From RGIG7332 sp045580305 (lineage in GTDB: Bacteria; Bacillota; Clostridia; Oscillospirales; JAAYXM01), in contig JAZNNQ010000003.1 of the NCBI GenBank assembly GCA_045580305.1, positions 62,001 to 126,000 of the forward strand: 64,000 nucleotides of DNA, written 5' to 3'. Shown here piece by piece: positions 16,454 through 26,275 of the stretch (position 1 is the stretch's first letter; each line of letters opens with the position of its first letter). A program made the translations under genes and the position numbers. The notes below the pieces were generated by a model. It was given only the letters and a program-made list of their open reading frames with translations, searched no databases and was not told where the DNA came from.

Positions 16454-17860
16454 ATGAAGGAAGAAAAGCTTGTTTCGCAGGAAGAAATCCTGCTTCAAAA
16501 AGAATATATGGCTCGCATAAAGGCACTTAAAGGTGAAAAGCAGGGTTTCGCTTTTGTTGACACCTACGGATGCCAGCAGAACGAGGCGGACAGTGAGATA
16601 CTCCGTGGAATGCTGCTTGAAATGGGGTATTCTCTTACCCAAAATGAGGAAGAGGCGGATGTAATCGTTATTAACACCTGCGCCGTGCGTGAACACGCGG
16701 AAATGCGCGTTCTGGGCAATGTTGGTCAGCTTGTGCACAGTAAGGATAAAAAGCCCGACCAGATCATTGCGATTTGCGGTTGTATGGTACAGCAGGGGCA
16801 TATGGTGGAGAAAATCAAGAAAAGTTATCACCATGTGAATTTGGTCTTCGGCACACACGCGCTCTATCGTTTTCCGGAGCTTTTACATCGTGTAATGACC
16901 GGTAAAAAACGCGTGTTTGAGCTTGTTGACAGTGATGGTCGCATTTTTGAGAATATGCCGGTGTATCGTGAAAACAGCACGAAAGCATGGGTATCCATTA
17001 TGTATGGTTGCAATAATTTCTGCTCTTACTGTATCGTGCCTTATGTCCGCGGAAGAGAGCGCAGTCGTAAACCGGAAGCGATCATTTCCGAGATAACAGA
17101 ACTTATTGAAAATGGCGCAAGAGATGTTACACTTCTGGGCCAGAATGTAAATTCATACGGCAAGGATTTAGACGAAAGCATAGATTTTGCAGAGCTACTT
17201 GAGCGTATAAACAATATCCCGGGCGAATTTAAGATCCGCTTTATGACAAGTCATCCGAAAGACGCTACACGGCGTTTGTTTGAAACCATGGCTAAATGCG
17301 AAAAGGTTGCACATCATATACACCTTCCGTTCCAGTCGGGAAGTAACCGCATTTTAAAGCTTATGAATCGCGGTTATACCAGAGAAAAATACGCAGAACT
17401 TGTGAAGACCGCAAGGGCACTTATGCCGGATATTTCCTTTACAAGCGATGTTATCGTAGGATTCCCGGGTGAAACTGATGAGGATTTCAACGAGACAATT
17501 TCCCTTGTTTCCGAAATCGGATTTGATGCGCTCTTTACCTTTATATACTCAAAACGAAAAGGAACACCGGCCGCTGAAATGGACGATCCTACCACGCGTG
17601 AGGAAAAGGGTAAGCGCTTTGACCGTCTGCTTAAGGTACAAAGTGAAATTGCGGAAGGCTACGCCAAGGAACTTATGGGCAAGACCGTGACTGTTCTTGT
17701 GGAGGGTGACGAAGGTGGCGAGGATAAAAATCTTGTTGCCAGAACTGACACCAACCGCCCCATAAGAATTACCGGAGGGGCTCAGTTAGTGGGCAAATTC
17801 GTAAATGTAAAAATAGAAGTCTGCTCTAAGTGGTCAATGGAGGGCAGTATAGTAGATTAA
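16454..17860 (+). CDS. miaB: tRNA-2-methylthio-N6-dimethylallyladenosine synthase
   Basis: 468 residues. This radical-SAM enzyme adds a methylthio group to i6A37 of tRNA. Domains in order: the N-terminal UPF0004 iron-sulfur domain (DTYGCQQNEADSE, INTCAVREHAE, CGCMVQQ), the radical-SAM core with the Cys-x3-Cys-x2-Cys motif (MYGCNNFCSYCIVPYVRGRERSR), and a C-terminal TRAM domain. GAGGGAAAATAA precedes the ATG, which begins immediately after the coaW stop. miaA, which makes its i6A substrate, lies in the same run at 22344. Confidence 0.97.
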   Translation: MKEEKLVSQEEILLQKEYMARIKALKGEKQGFAFVDTYGCQQNEADSEILRGMLLEMGYSLTQNEEEADVIVINTCAVREHAEMRVLGNVGQLVHSKDKKPDQIIAICGCMVQQGHMVEKIKKSYHHVNLVFGTHALYRFPELLHRVMTGKKRVFELVDSDGRIFENMPVYRENSTKAWVSIMYGCNNFCSYCIVPYVRGRERSRKPEAIISEITELIENGARDVTLLGQNVNSYGKDLDESIDFAELLERINNIPGEFKIRFMTSHPKDATRRLFETMAKCEKVAHHIHLPFQSGSNRILKLMNRGYTREKYAELVKTARALMPDISFTSDVIVGFPGETDEDFNETISLVSEIGFDALFTFIYSKRKGTPAAEMDDPTTREEKGKRFDRLLKVQSEIAEGYAKELMGKTVTVLVEGDEGGEDKNLVARTDTNRPIRITGGAQLVGKFVNVKIEVCSKWSMEGSIVD

Positions 17861-17874
17861 TCGGGGTGATAGTG

Positions 17875-20475
17875 GTGGCTAAAGATTTTTCACCAATGAT
17901 GAAGCAATATTTTGCGATAAAAAATGAATATCAGGACTGTATCCTGTTTTATAGATTAGGCGATTTCTACGAGATGTTTTTCGATGATGCAAAAACCGCC
18001 TCCCGCGAACTTGAGCTTACTCTCACAGGTCGCGAATGCGGTCAGGAGGAGCGTGCGCCAATGTGTGGTGTGCCGTATCACTCCTGCGAGGCATATATCG
18101 GAAGACTTATCGACAAAGGCTACAAGGTAGCAATTTGCGAGCAGACTCAGGATCCGAAGGAGACAAAAGGCATCGTGGCCCGCGATGTTGTTCGCGTTAT
18201 CACACCGGGAACGGTTGTCGAAAGCTCTATGCTCGACAATGAAAAGAACAACTATATTTGCACCGTATATCTTGATGCACTTGGTGCAGGTCTTTGCTTT
18301 GCGGATATTTCAACAGGCGAGGTAAATGCCATCGAGATAACAAGCGGCGATGTTGAAATGCAGATTGCCGCCGAAATCGGGAAATATATGCCCCGCGAGC
18401 TGATTATAAATATTGCTGAGAGCGAAAATAAAGCGCTTATCGACTATATCAGGGTTCGTCTTAATCTTTATCCCACCTGCAACAAGGACGAGCTTTTCGA
18501 AGAGCGTGGCGCAAGAGATGCAATTGAAGAAAAATTCAGAACCAACAGAATAAGAACTCTCGGCTTTACCGACGACGGTCGCCTTGTCCGTGCGGTAGGC
18601 GCTATGCTCATATACTTAAACGATACCCAAAAGCGCGACCTTTCGTATATTGAGGGCATAAATTTCTACAGTAAGGACTCCTTTGTACAGCTTGATAATA
18701 CCGCGCGCCGCAACTTAGAGCTTACTGAAACGATGCGCGAGCGCCAGAAACGGGGAACGCTCCTTTGGGTGCTTGATAAAACACATACCGCTATGGGAAG
18801 CAGACTCCTTCGCCGTTATATCGACAATCCGCTTATGGATGTTAATGAGATCAAACTGCGCCAGGACGCGGTAAGTGATCTTGTGGACTCGGCTGTTCTT
18901 CGTGGAGAACTGTCCGAGGCGCTTAAAAATGTCCTCGATATAGAGCGCCTTTGCGGCAGAGCGGCATACGGTATTGCAAACGGCCGCGATTTAAACTCTC
19001 TGCGCCAGGCTATCTGCGGACTTCCGTTAATTAAGAGTTATGTGGCAAATTTCCACAGTGAGGAACTTTGCAAAATTAATTCACAGATCGACACTCTTGA
19101 GGATATTCACAATCTGATAGCTGTGTCTATTGACGATGATCCGCCGGCAACCATACGCGAAGGCAAACTTATCCGCGGCGGGTATAATTCTGAGGTGGAC
19201 GAGCTTCGACAGATATTAAATGGCGGCAATGAATTTATAAAGAAAATTGAGGCTGATGAGCGGGAGAGAACCGGTATCAAAAACCTTAAGGTCGGTTATA
19301 ACCGCGTGTTCGGATACTATATCGAAGTCTCAAAAAGCAATATTTCCCAGGTTCCGGAGCATTACATACGAAAACAGACACTAACAAACGGTGAGCGCTT
19401 TATCACTCAGGAACTTAAAAACCTTGAAGCCACTATCCTCAGTGCGCAGGAGCGTATTGTTGCATTAGAGGCTGAACTGTTTCGTGATGTCTGCGCTAAA
19501 ATCGTTGCCGAGCGCAGTCGAATTCGCATTACCGCTCAGGCGATAAGTAAACTTGATGTGTATTCGGCATTGGCTGAGTGTGCGGTAAGGTATCACTATG
19601 TAAGGCCGATGGTTGACAATAGCGATGAAATTGAAATTGTCGGCGGCCGACATCCGGTTGTTGAGCGTATGCTCAGGGATGTCAGTTTTGTACCCAATGA
19701 CACACTTTTAGACTGCAGTGAAAACCGTATGGCGGTTATCACCGGACCCAATATGGCTGGTAAATCCACATATATGCGTCAGGTTGCACTTATAACAATA
19801 ATGGCGCAAATAGGCTCCTTTGTTCCGGCTGATAGCGCAAAAATCGGCGTTGTTGACAAGGTGTTTACCAGAATAGGTGCATCAGACGATTTAGCAGCGG
19901 GACAGTCCACATTTATGGTGGAAATGAGCGAAGTTGCTGACATAATCAAAAATGCAACGCACAAAAGCCTTCTCATTTTAGACGAGATCGGCAGGGGAAC
20001 ATCCACCTTTGACGGTATGTCCATTGCCCGCGCGGTTATCGAATACATTTCAAATTCCGGCAGAATAGGCGCTAAAACCCTTTTTGCAACCCACTACCAC
20101 GAACTCACAGAACTTGAGAATCAGATTGATGGTGTTAAGAACTACAACATAGCGGTTAAAAAAGTGGGCTTTGACATTACCTTCCTGCGTAAGATTATGC
20201 GCGGAAGTGCGGATGACAGCTACGGTATTGAGGTAGCAAAGCTTGCGGGCCTTCCAGAAAATATAATTCATCGCGCAAAGGAAATTCTGGATGATTTAGA
20301 GCGCGGTGAAGGTGTGCCGTCGGTGTCAGCATCAAGAATTGAATATGTTACCGACCCACGCGTGGATGAGCTTTTAAAGCGCGTATCATCAATTGATATC
20401 AACTCACTTACACCACTTGATGCACAGAGAGTTTTATATAATTTAATTTCTGAAATTTCAAATTTGGAGGAATAG
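17875..20475 (+). CDS. mutS: DNA mismatch repair protein MutS
   Basis: 866 residues. It recognises mismatches and recruits MutL. The N-terminal mismatch-binding domain has FYRLGDFYEMFFDDA (Phe-x-Glu wedge motif), and the C-terminal ATPase has GPNMAGKSTYMRQ (Walker A, near residue 623) and LLILDEIGRGTSTFDG (Walker B), followed by the dimerisation helix-turn-helix. The start is a GTG: two adjacent GTG codons occur at 17872 and 17875, and the second has GGGGTG at a better distance. The coding frame is open further back inside miaB. Confidence 0.97.
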   Translation: MAKDFSPMMKQYFAIKNEYQDCILFYRLGDFYEMFFDDAKTASRELELTLTGRECGQEERAPMCGVPYHSCEAYIGRLIDKGYKVAICEQTQDPKETKGIVARDVVRVITPGTVVESSMLDNEKNNYICTVYLDALGAGLCFADISTGEVNAIEITSGDVEMQIAAEIGKYMPRELIINIAESENKALIDYIRVRLNLYPTCNKDELFEERGARDAIEEKFRTNRIRTLGFTDDGRLVRAVGAMLIYLNDTQKRDLSYIEGINFYSKDSFVQLDNTARRNLELTETMRERQKRGTLLWVLDKTHTAMGSRLLRRYIDNPLMDVNEIKLRQDAVSDLVDSAVLRGELSEALKNVLDIERLCGRAAYGIANGRDLNSLRQAICGLPLIKSYVANFHSEELCKINSQIDTLEDIHNLIAVSIDDDPPATIREGKLIRGGYNSEVDELRQILNGGNEFIKKIEADERERTGIKNLKVGYNRVFGYYIEVSKSNISQVPEHYIRKQTLTNGERFITQELKNLEATILSAQERIVALEAELFRDVCAKIVAERSRIRITAQAISKLDVYSALAECAVRYHYVRPMVDNSDEIEIVGGRHPVVERMLRDVSFVPNDTLLDCSENRMAVITGPNMAGKSTYMRQVALITIMAQIGSFVPADSAKIGVVDKVFTRIGASDDLAAGQSTFMVEMSEVADIIKNATHKSLLILDEIGRGTSTFDGMSIARAVIEYISNSGRIGAKTLFATHYHELTELENQIDGVKNYNIAVKKVGFDITFLRKIMRGSADDSYGIEVAKLAGLPENIIHRAKEILDDLERGEGVPSVSASRIEYVTDPRVDELLKRVSSIDINSLTPLDAQRVLYNLISEISNLEE

Positions 20476-20478
20476 GCT

Positions 20479-22332
20479 ATGCCGAGAATTCAGGTCTTGT
20501 CACAGCATGTGGCGGACTTAATAGCTGCAGGTGAGGTAGTAGAACGCCCTGCATCGGTTGCAAAAGAGCTTGTTGAAAATGCAATAGATGCCGGTGCCAC
20601 ATTCATAACTGTTGAGATTAAATCCGGTGGTGTGGCATATCTCCGCGTTACCGATGACGGTTGCGGAATTGCCCGCGATGATGTTCCTACTGCCATTCTG
20701 CGCCATTCCACAAGTAAAATACAGAACGAGCAGGATCTTGAGCATATTGCAACCCTCGGCTTCAGAGGTGAGGCGCTTGCGGCAATTACCGCGGTTTCCA
20801 AGGTTGAGCTTATAACTCACAGATTAGAGGATGAAATGGGCACGCGTCTTTATCAGGAGGGCGGCACCATTTTAGAGATTGACGATATAGGTGCGCCCAA
20901 GGGCACTACCATCATTGTGCGGGAGCTTTTTTACAATACACCCGCTCGTATGAAATTCCTTAAAAAGGACGCTACCGAGGGCAGTGCCGTTGAGGGTGTA
21001 ATTACTGCGGTCGCACTGTCACACCCTGAAATTTCTTTTCAGCTTATTCGCGAAGGCAAGGTTGCTTTGCACACACCGGGAGATGGTAAAAAGGATTCTT
21101 GTGTCTATAGCGTATTGGGGCGTGATATGGCAAATTCAATGCTGAAAGCTGAGGGCGAAAACGGTACGATCAAGGTAAGTGGTTTTATTACGAAGCCTAT
21201 TGCCGCCAGAGGTAATCGCGCTCTGCAGTATTTCTTTGTAAACGGCCGTTATGTAAAATCAAAAATGCTTATGGCGGCTCTTGAACAAGCATATGCAAAT
21301 GTGATTATGAAGGGCAGATTTCCCAGTTGTGTACTGGAAATAACTCTTCCGGTAGAACTTACCGATGTTAATGTGCATCCAACAAAGACCGAGATAAAGT
21401 TTGCCCGTGAAAAAGAGGTTTTCGACGCGGTGTATTACGCGGTTAAAAATGCAATCCTCAATGACACCACTTTGAGTGAGGCACAGATTTTGACCAAACC
21501 AAAGCCCTTCGTGGAGGATGCTCCCCAAATTACAAGCAAACCTATGTATTTTAATAAAGTAGAGCCGGTTAGTTCAAGTGAGGAAAAGGCTCCGGAAGTT
21601 AAACCCAAAACAATCACCTTTGTGCCTAAAACAACCCCGATCTTCAAAACCGAACAGCCTGCAGAGCGTAAGCAGGTACAGAATTTCCCGGTAACGGTTG
21701 AGGAAGAGCCGGTGTTAAATCTGTTCTCGCCGGAAGGTGAAAAGGCAGAAACTGAGGTTGAAAAAGTACAGTTTAAATACATTGGCGAGGTGTTAGACAC
21801 CTACATAATCGTAGAATGTGACGAAGGTGTCGTTCTTATAGACAAGCACGCGGCTCACGAGCGCATTTTATTTGAAAAGCTTAAGGGGCAGAAAATTGCA
21901 CCTCAGGCACAGCGTCTTTTGGCTCCGGTGCATATAAAGCTTGCAAATGATGAAATTGAGGTTCTTTTTGAAAATCTCAAGCTGTTGGAATCCCTCGGTT
22001 TTGAAATCGACGAAATGGGCTTTGGAAGCATTGCTGTTCGACAAGTACCGGACGGAATTGACGAGGGTACTGTGTCATCATCAATTTCTGAGATAGCCTT
22101 TGCTCTGCAGAACAAAAGAAAAATCAGCGAGGAAGAGCGTTTTGATGAAATTCTTCATTCTATTGCTTGTAAGGCTGCAATTAAAGCAGGTATGAAGACC
22201 AACCGATTTGAAGCTGAAAAACTTGCCCGCGAGGTACTTGAACGGGATGATATCCGTTATTGCCCCCACGGAAGACCGGTTGCGGTTTCCCTAAGTAAAT
22301 ATCAGCTTGAAAAGATGTTTCGTCGTTCATAA
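20479..22332 (+). CDS. mutL: DNA mismatch repair protein MutL
   Basis: 617 residues. The GHKL ATPase is intact (ELVENAIDAGAT, DDGCGI, LGFRGEAL) and is followed by a lysine- and glutamate-rich linker (about 340-430). The C-terminal domain carries the endonuclease metal motif of MutL proteins from bacteria without MutH, here DKHAAHERILFE, with Lys in place of the usual Gln, and CPHGRP near the end. This suggests that MutL itself nicks the daughter strand. It starts three bases after the mutS stop with GGAGG just inside mutS. Confidence 0.97.
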   Translation: MPRIQVLSQHVADLIAAGEVVERPASVAKELVENAIDAGATFITVEIKSGGVAYLRVTDDGCGIARDDVPTAILRHSTSKIQNEQDLEHIATLGFRGEALAAITAVSKVELITHRLEDEMGTRLYQEGGTILEIDDIGAPKGTTIIVRELFYNTPARMKFLKKDATEGSAVEGVITAVALSHPEISFQLIREGKVALHTPGDGKKDSCVYSVLGRDMANSMLKAEGENGTIKVSGFITKPIAARGNRALQYFFVNGRYVKSKMLMAALEQAYANVIMKGRFPSCVLEITLPVELTDVNVHPTKTEIKFAREKEVFDAVYYAVKNAILNDTTLSEAQILTKPKPFVEDAPQITSKPMYFNKVEPVSSSEEKAPEVKPKTITFVPKTTPIFKTEQPAERKQVQNFPVTVEEEPVLNLFSPEGEKAETEVEKVQFKYIGEVLDTYIIVECDEGVVLIDKHAAHERILFEKLKGQKIAPQAQRLLAPVHIKLANDEIEVLFENLKLLESLGFEIDEMGFGSIAVRQVPDGIDEGTVSSSISEIAFALQNKRKISEEERFDEILHSIACKAAIKAGMKTNRFEAEKLAREVLERDDIRYCPHGRPVAVSLSKYQLEKMFRRS

Positions 22333-22343
22333 AGGAGATTTTG

Positions 22344-23264
22344 ATGCAAAAAATCGTTTGTATTGTCGGACCTACCGCCTCGGGTAAAACAAAACTAGGA
22401 ATTGAACTTTGTAAAGCCCTTAACGGAGAGGTTGTTTCGGCAGATTCAATGCAGATATATAAGGATATGGATATCGGCACAGCCAAGCCTTCAATGGAGG
22501 AGCGGAACGGTGTACCCCATCATTTGTTCGACATTGTTGAGGCAGATGAGGCTTATTCTGTTTCCCGTTTTGTAGAAGATGCGGACAAAGCTATTGCTGA
22601 TATAGCGAGTAGGGGAAAACTACCCGTAGTTGTCGGCGGCACAGGACTTTATATCGACGCTCTCATTCGCGGCGGCGGCTTTGCGGAATATGATGAGGAG
22701 TACCGTAAAGAACTTATGGCAAAAGAGCCTGAAGAGCTTTTTGAAATGCTAAGAGCGGTTGATCCGAAAAGCGCCGAGCGTCTTCATATCAAGGATATAA
22801 AGCGAATTTGCCGTGCGCTTGAGATATATCATTTAAGCGGTAAAACAATCGGTGAGCATAATGAAATGACACAACAGTGCCCGCCACGATATGACGCTAA
22901 AATAATAGGTCTTACCTGCGAGTACAGACAAATTCTTTACGACAGAATAGAAAAACGCGTTGATGAGATGCTCCGGATGGGACTGCTTGAGGAAACTAAA
23001 TGCCTTTTGGATAAGGGTGTTCCGGAAGCGGCAACATCAATGCAGGCAATAGGCTACAAGGAAATAATCCCCGCATTGCAGGGCAAGGTCAGTTTAGATG
23101 AAGCGGTGTCGCTTCTCAAACAGTCTACCCGTCGTCTTGCCAAAAGACAGCTTACCTGGTTTCGACGGGACAATAGAATTAAATGGTTTTATCTTGATAA
23201 CCCCAAAAATTTTGATGATGTACTACAAGCTTCGTGTGATTTCGTCAAAAATAGTGATGTATAG
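22344..23264 (+). CDS. miaA: tRNA dimethylallyltransferase
   Basis: 306 residues. It transfers the dimethylallyl group to A37 of tRNAs reading codons that begin with U, making the substrate for MiaB. The P-loop GPTASGKTKLGIEL, SADSMQIYKDMDIGTAKPS, and VVGGTGLYIDALI with the later QAIGYKEI segment are family signatures. AAAGGAG precedes the ATG at 22344; a TTG one codon earlier is less likely. mutL-miaA-hfq order is conserved in many bacteria. Confidence 0.97.
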   Translation: MQKIVCIVGPTASGKTKLGIELCKALNGEVVSADSMQIYKDMDIGTAKPSMEERNGVPHHLFDIVEADEAYSVSRFVEDADKAIADIASRGKLPVVVGGTGLYIDALIRGGGFAEYDEEYRKELMAKEPEELFEMLRAVDPKSAERLHIKDIKRICRALEIYHLSGKTIGEHNEMTQQCPPRYDAKIIGLTCEYRQILYDRIEKRVDEMLRMGLLEETKCLLDKGVPEAATSMQAIGYKEIIPALQGKVSLDEAVSLLKQSTRRLAKRQLTWFRRDNRIKWFYLDNPKNFDDVLQASCDFVKNSDV

Positions 23265-23312
23265 TAGTTGCAGGAAAATTTTTCCAAATACAGAAAAAAG
23301 GAAGCGATTACT

Positions 23313-23558
23313 ATGCAAAAAACAAACAATCTACAGGACATTTTACTTACATATGCTCGTCGTGAGCGTATGGCGGTCACCGTGTTTTTAACAAACGGAT
23401 ATCAGCTTAAGGGCACCGTGCAAGGATTTGACTGCTTTATAGTTGTGCTGAATACAGAAGGCAGACAGCAGATTATTTATAAGCACGCCATATCTACTAT
23501 TATTCCCGCAAGACCCATACAGCTTGATGTCGCGCAAGAAAAGGAGGACGCGCAATAA
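23313..23558 (+). CDS. hfq: RNA chaperone Hfq
   Basis: 81 residues. Sm1 (LQDILLTYARRERMAVTVFLTNGYQLKGTVQGFD) and Sm2 with YKHAISTI are intact; the hexamer binds small RNAs and A-rich tails. The ATG at 23313 follows AAGGAAGCGATTACT and gives the standard MQKTNNLQD N-terminus. The 15 extra upstream codons in the open frame are not family sequence. The C-terminal tail is short and acidic (AQEKEDAQ). Confidence 0.96.
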   Translation: MQKTNNLQDILLTYARRERMAVTVFLTNGYQLKGTVQGFDCFIVVLNTEGRQQIIYKHAISTIIPARPIQLDVAQEKEDAQ

Positions 23559-23575
23559 CCTTTGCGTAAAGGAAT

Positions 23576-24793
23576 ATGAAGGGACATTATATCGGGCGAA
23601 TTATATACGCGCTATTTGCGGTTTTTGTCGTTGTATATATCATAGGTGCGGTGTGGAATGTGATTTACAATCCCGTCAAAACCGTAAGTGCATTACATAT
23701 TGAGGCCGAGGACAGCATAGAGGTTGACGGCTTGGTTGTGCGCGAAGAGAGGGTCTTAGGCGCTATTGCCTCGGGTGTTGTCGAAATGCAGGTGGAAGAG
23801 GGAGAACGCGCGGCTAAAGGTGATGCGGTTGCCTATGTATATGCGGACCAAGCTGCGCTCGATAAGGTCCATCAGAAAAAGGATTTGAGTGAGCGAATAA
23901 CAAGACTTGAAAACCTTATGAATCAAGGCAATGAGGTCGTAGATTTAAAAACCGTAGATACGGCCATAGTCAAAATGAGTGAGGAATTGTCCTCATATTA
24001 CGAAACAAATAATTTTTCCAAAATGCCTCAGGTCATTGACGACATTAAGAATAAAACCCTTGCCAGAGAATATGTCTACCGCGATAAGAGTGATCTCAAA
24101 GCGGTAATAGACTCTCTTAAGTCAGAGCGCACGGCAATCGGAAATGTAACGGTCAGCAAAGCTATATACGCAACAACTCCGGGCTATTATTCGAATGATA
24201 GTGATGGACTTGAGAGCGTTCTTGCCTGCTCAAAGGTTGAGGAACTTACCCCTTCCCGTTATAAAGAAATTGACGACGGAATAAGCGTCAATTCTCAAAA
24301 CGACGGTACTTTAGGCAAGATTATAACCGAGTTTTACTGGAATTATGCCACTATTGTAAGCATAGAAGAGGCAGAGCGAATCAATGTTGGCAAAAGCGCA
24401 AAACTAAGCTTTGAAAATCCCCTTTATCCGGATGTTACCGCTAAGGTGCAGTGGAAAAGTGAGGCGGAAAACGGCAAGGTTTGTGTTGTATTCCGAATTG
24501 ATGAGCATGTGGGTGATTTTACTCTTGCGCGAAAATTACGGGCGAACATCGTAATTCGCAGCTATGAAGGCCTTAAAGTCCCGCGTGAGGCACTTCGTAT
24601 GAACGAAGAAGGTGTTCAGGGCGTGTATTGCCTTATCGACTCTCAGGTCAAATTCAAACCGGTAGAAACCATTTTTGAAAAAGAGAGCTACTACATTGTA
24701 AAATACGACAGTACAAACACAAAAGGTCTTTTATTGTATGACGAGATCGTTGTATCCGCGAAGGAACTTGAGCACAGGAAAATGGTTAAATAA
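23576..24793 (+). CDS. HlyD-like membrane-anchored adaptor protein, function unknown
   Basis: 405 residues. One N-terminal membrane segment (IIYALFAVFVVVYIIGAVW, about 8-27) is followed by a barrel-like region with a lipoyl-type hairpin (GLVVREERVLGAIASGVVEMQVEEGERAAKGDAVAYV), a central helical section (about 100-165) and a C-terminal region resembling a periplasmic-adaptor barrel. This is the architecture of HlyD/membrane-fusion proteins, but no transporter gene is adjacent. It sits between hfq and yggS-sepF, so an envelope or division role is possible. The ribosome site (AAAGGAAT) is unusually close to the ATG. Functional assignment is tentative. Confidence 0.7.
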   Translation: MKGHYIGRIIYALFAVFVVVYIIGAVWNVIYNPVKTVSALHIEAEDSIEVDGLVVREERVLGAIASGVVEMQVEEGERAAKGDAVAYVYADQAALDKVHQKKDLSERITRLENLMNQGNEVVDLKTVDTAIVKMSEELSSYYETNNFSKMPQVIDDIKNKTLAREYVYRDKSDLKAVIDSLKSERTAIGNVTVSKAIYATTPGYYSNDSDGLESVLACSKVEELTPSRYKEIDDGISVNSQNDGTLGKIITEFYWNYATIVSIEEAERINVGKSAKLSFENPLYPDVTAKVQWKSEAENGKVCVVFRIDEHVGDFTLARKLRANIVIRSYEGLKVPREALRMNEEGVQGVYCLIDSQVKFKPVETIFEKESYYIVKYDSTNTKGLLLYDEIVVSAKELEHRKMVK

Positions 24794-24810
24794 CGGGGAA
24801 GTGATTTTTA

Positions 24811-25515
24811 ATGTCTGAAATTTTGGAAAATGTAAAAAAACTTCGTGCGCATATTGCAGAAGCGGCCGAAAAAAGCGGCAGAAAAGCAGAGGACATAGTT
24901 CTCGTGGCTGCTACAAAAATGAACGATGCAGATCGTGTTCGCACAGCCATTGACGCGGGCATTGATGTGGCAGGTGAAAACCGCGTTCAGGAATTGCTCG
25001 ATAAATACGAGAAAGGCGCATATGAAGGTGTGCCGCTCCATTTCATTGGAAACTTACAAACCAATAAGGTCAAATATCTCATCGGGAAGGTATCCCTTAT
25101 CCAATCTGTTGATTCTATAAAACTTGCCCGCGAAATAGGCCGTCTCGCAACCAAAGCGGGAATAGTGCAGGATATTTTGATTGAGATAAACATCGGCGGG
25201 GAAGAGAGCAAAGGCGGTATTCCGCCGCAGGATCTGGATTCATTTATTGAAGAGGTTTCCCAGATTGAAGGAATTTTCGTCCGTGGGCTTATGACAATAC
25301 CGCCGATTTTAGGTGCGAATAATAAAAATATTACATATTTTGAAAAAATGCATCAGCTTTTTATTGACATTGGAGCAAAAAAATACGATAATATTAGTAT
25401 GGACTTTTTGTCCATGGGTATGAGCGACGATTACTATGATGCTATTCTTTGCGGCGCTAATATGGTGCGTGTGGGAACCGGTATCTTCGGGCGTCGCAAC
25501 TATGCACAAAATTAA
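24811..25515 (+). CDS. yggS: YggS/YlmE family PLP homeostasis protein
   Basis: 234 residues, a single alanine-racemase-like barrel without the second domain. The PLP lysine lies in VLVAATKMNDADRV; AGENRVQELLDKY, HFIGNLQTNKVKYL and LSMGMSDDYYDAI are family blocks, the last holding the phosphate-binding Ser/Met. The family binds PLP and helps balance vitamin B6 and amino-acid pools; no enzymatic activity is established. It precedes sepF, the common ylmE-ylmF-ylmG order near cell-division genes. Confidence 0.95.
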   Translation: MSEILENVKKLRAHIAEAAEKSGRKAEDIVLVAATKMNDADRVRTAIDAGIDVAGENRVQELLDKYEKGAYEGVPLHFIGNLQTNKVKYLIGKVSLIQSVDSIKLAREIGRLATKAGIVQDILIEINIGGEESKGGIPPQDLDSFIEEVSQIEGIFVRGLMTIPPILGANNKNITYFEKMHQLFIDIGAKKYDNISMDFLSMGMSDDYYDAILCGANMVRVGTGIFGRRNYAQN

Positions 25516-25530
25516 CGGAGGTATAAAATA

Positions 25531-25965
25531 ATGTGGTTTGTCGATGAATTTAAAAAGTGGGCACGCTTAGATGTAGACGACGAAGAGGATGATTTTGACG
25601 AGATTGAGGATTTTGTTCCCGCTAAACGCGAAGAGCCGGAAGTAAAACCTGAAAAGAAAAATAATAAGGTTCTCAATATTCACACTACCACTCAACTCCA
25701 GGTTGTTCTGGTCAAGCCTGAGAGATTTGAGGCATCTCAGGAAATTGCTGATCATCTAAAAGAGCGTAGAACAGTCGTGTTAAATCTTGAGTCCACCAAT
25801 AAAGAAACCGCGCGCCGTATACTTGACTTCCTTTCCGGCGTTGCATATGCGCAGGAGGGCAATTTGAAGCGCGTTGCCACCGGCACATACATTGTCACCC
25901 CGTATAATGTCAATATTCAGGGCGACTTACTTAATGAACTTGAAAACAGCGGTCTCTATTTTTAG
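25531..25965 (+). CDS. sepF: cell division protein SepF
   Basis: 144 residues. It has an N-terminal amphipathic membrane-targeting stretch (MWFVDEFKKWARLD), an acidic linker, and the C-terminal SepF core (VVLVKPERFEASQEIADHLKERRTVVLNLESTNKETARRILDFLSGVAYA). SepF polymerises and ties FtsZ to the membrane in Gram-positive division. CGGAGG precedes the ATG. It has the expected neighbours yggS and yggT. Confidence 0.96.
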   Translation: MWFVDEFKKWARLDVDDEEDDFDEIEDFVPAKREEPEVKPEKKNNKVLNIHTTTQLQVVLVKPERFEASQEIADHLKERRTVVLNLESTNKETARRILDFLSGVAYAQEGNLKRVATGTYIVTPYNVNIQGDLLNELENSGLYF

Positions 25966-25987
25966 TTGATGAAAGGATCTTGTTAAC

Positions 25988-26248
25988 TTGCTTCCAACCA
26001 TTATTTACCGAATACTGCACACGCTGATTGATGTGTACGAGTTTATATTGCTCGCTCGTGCGGTCGTTTCGTGGTTGCCCGTTGATATGGGTAATCCTAT
26101 CGTTTCATTTTTATATGCCGTGACCGAGCCTGTACTTGCTCCGGTTCGTAAACTTTTGTTTAAAATTCCGGCACTGCAAAGCATACCGATAGATTTTTCA
26201 ATAATTGTGGTATTTTTATTGCTGAGCGTGCTCAGGAGCTTTATTTAA
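25988..26248 (+). CDS. YggT/YlmG family membrane protein
   Basis: 86 residues with two membrane segments (about 8-27 and 66-84) around the family block LLARAVVSWLPVDMGNPIVSFLYAVTEPVLAPVRKLL. The start is TTG at 25988, with AAAGGATC about ten bases upstream; no ATG is available. The family is linked to cell division and membrane organisation by its constant position next to sepF and divIVA; its biochemical role is not established. Confidence 0.9.
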   Translation: MLPTIIYRILHTLIDVYEFILLARAVVSWLPVDMGNPIVSFLYAVTEPVLAPVRKLLFKIPALQSIPIDFSIIVVFLLLSVLRSFI

Positions 26249-26275
26249 AAATATTATTTAAGGGATGTGGAAACT

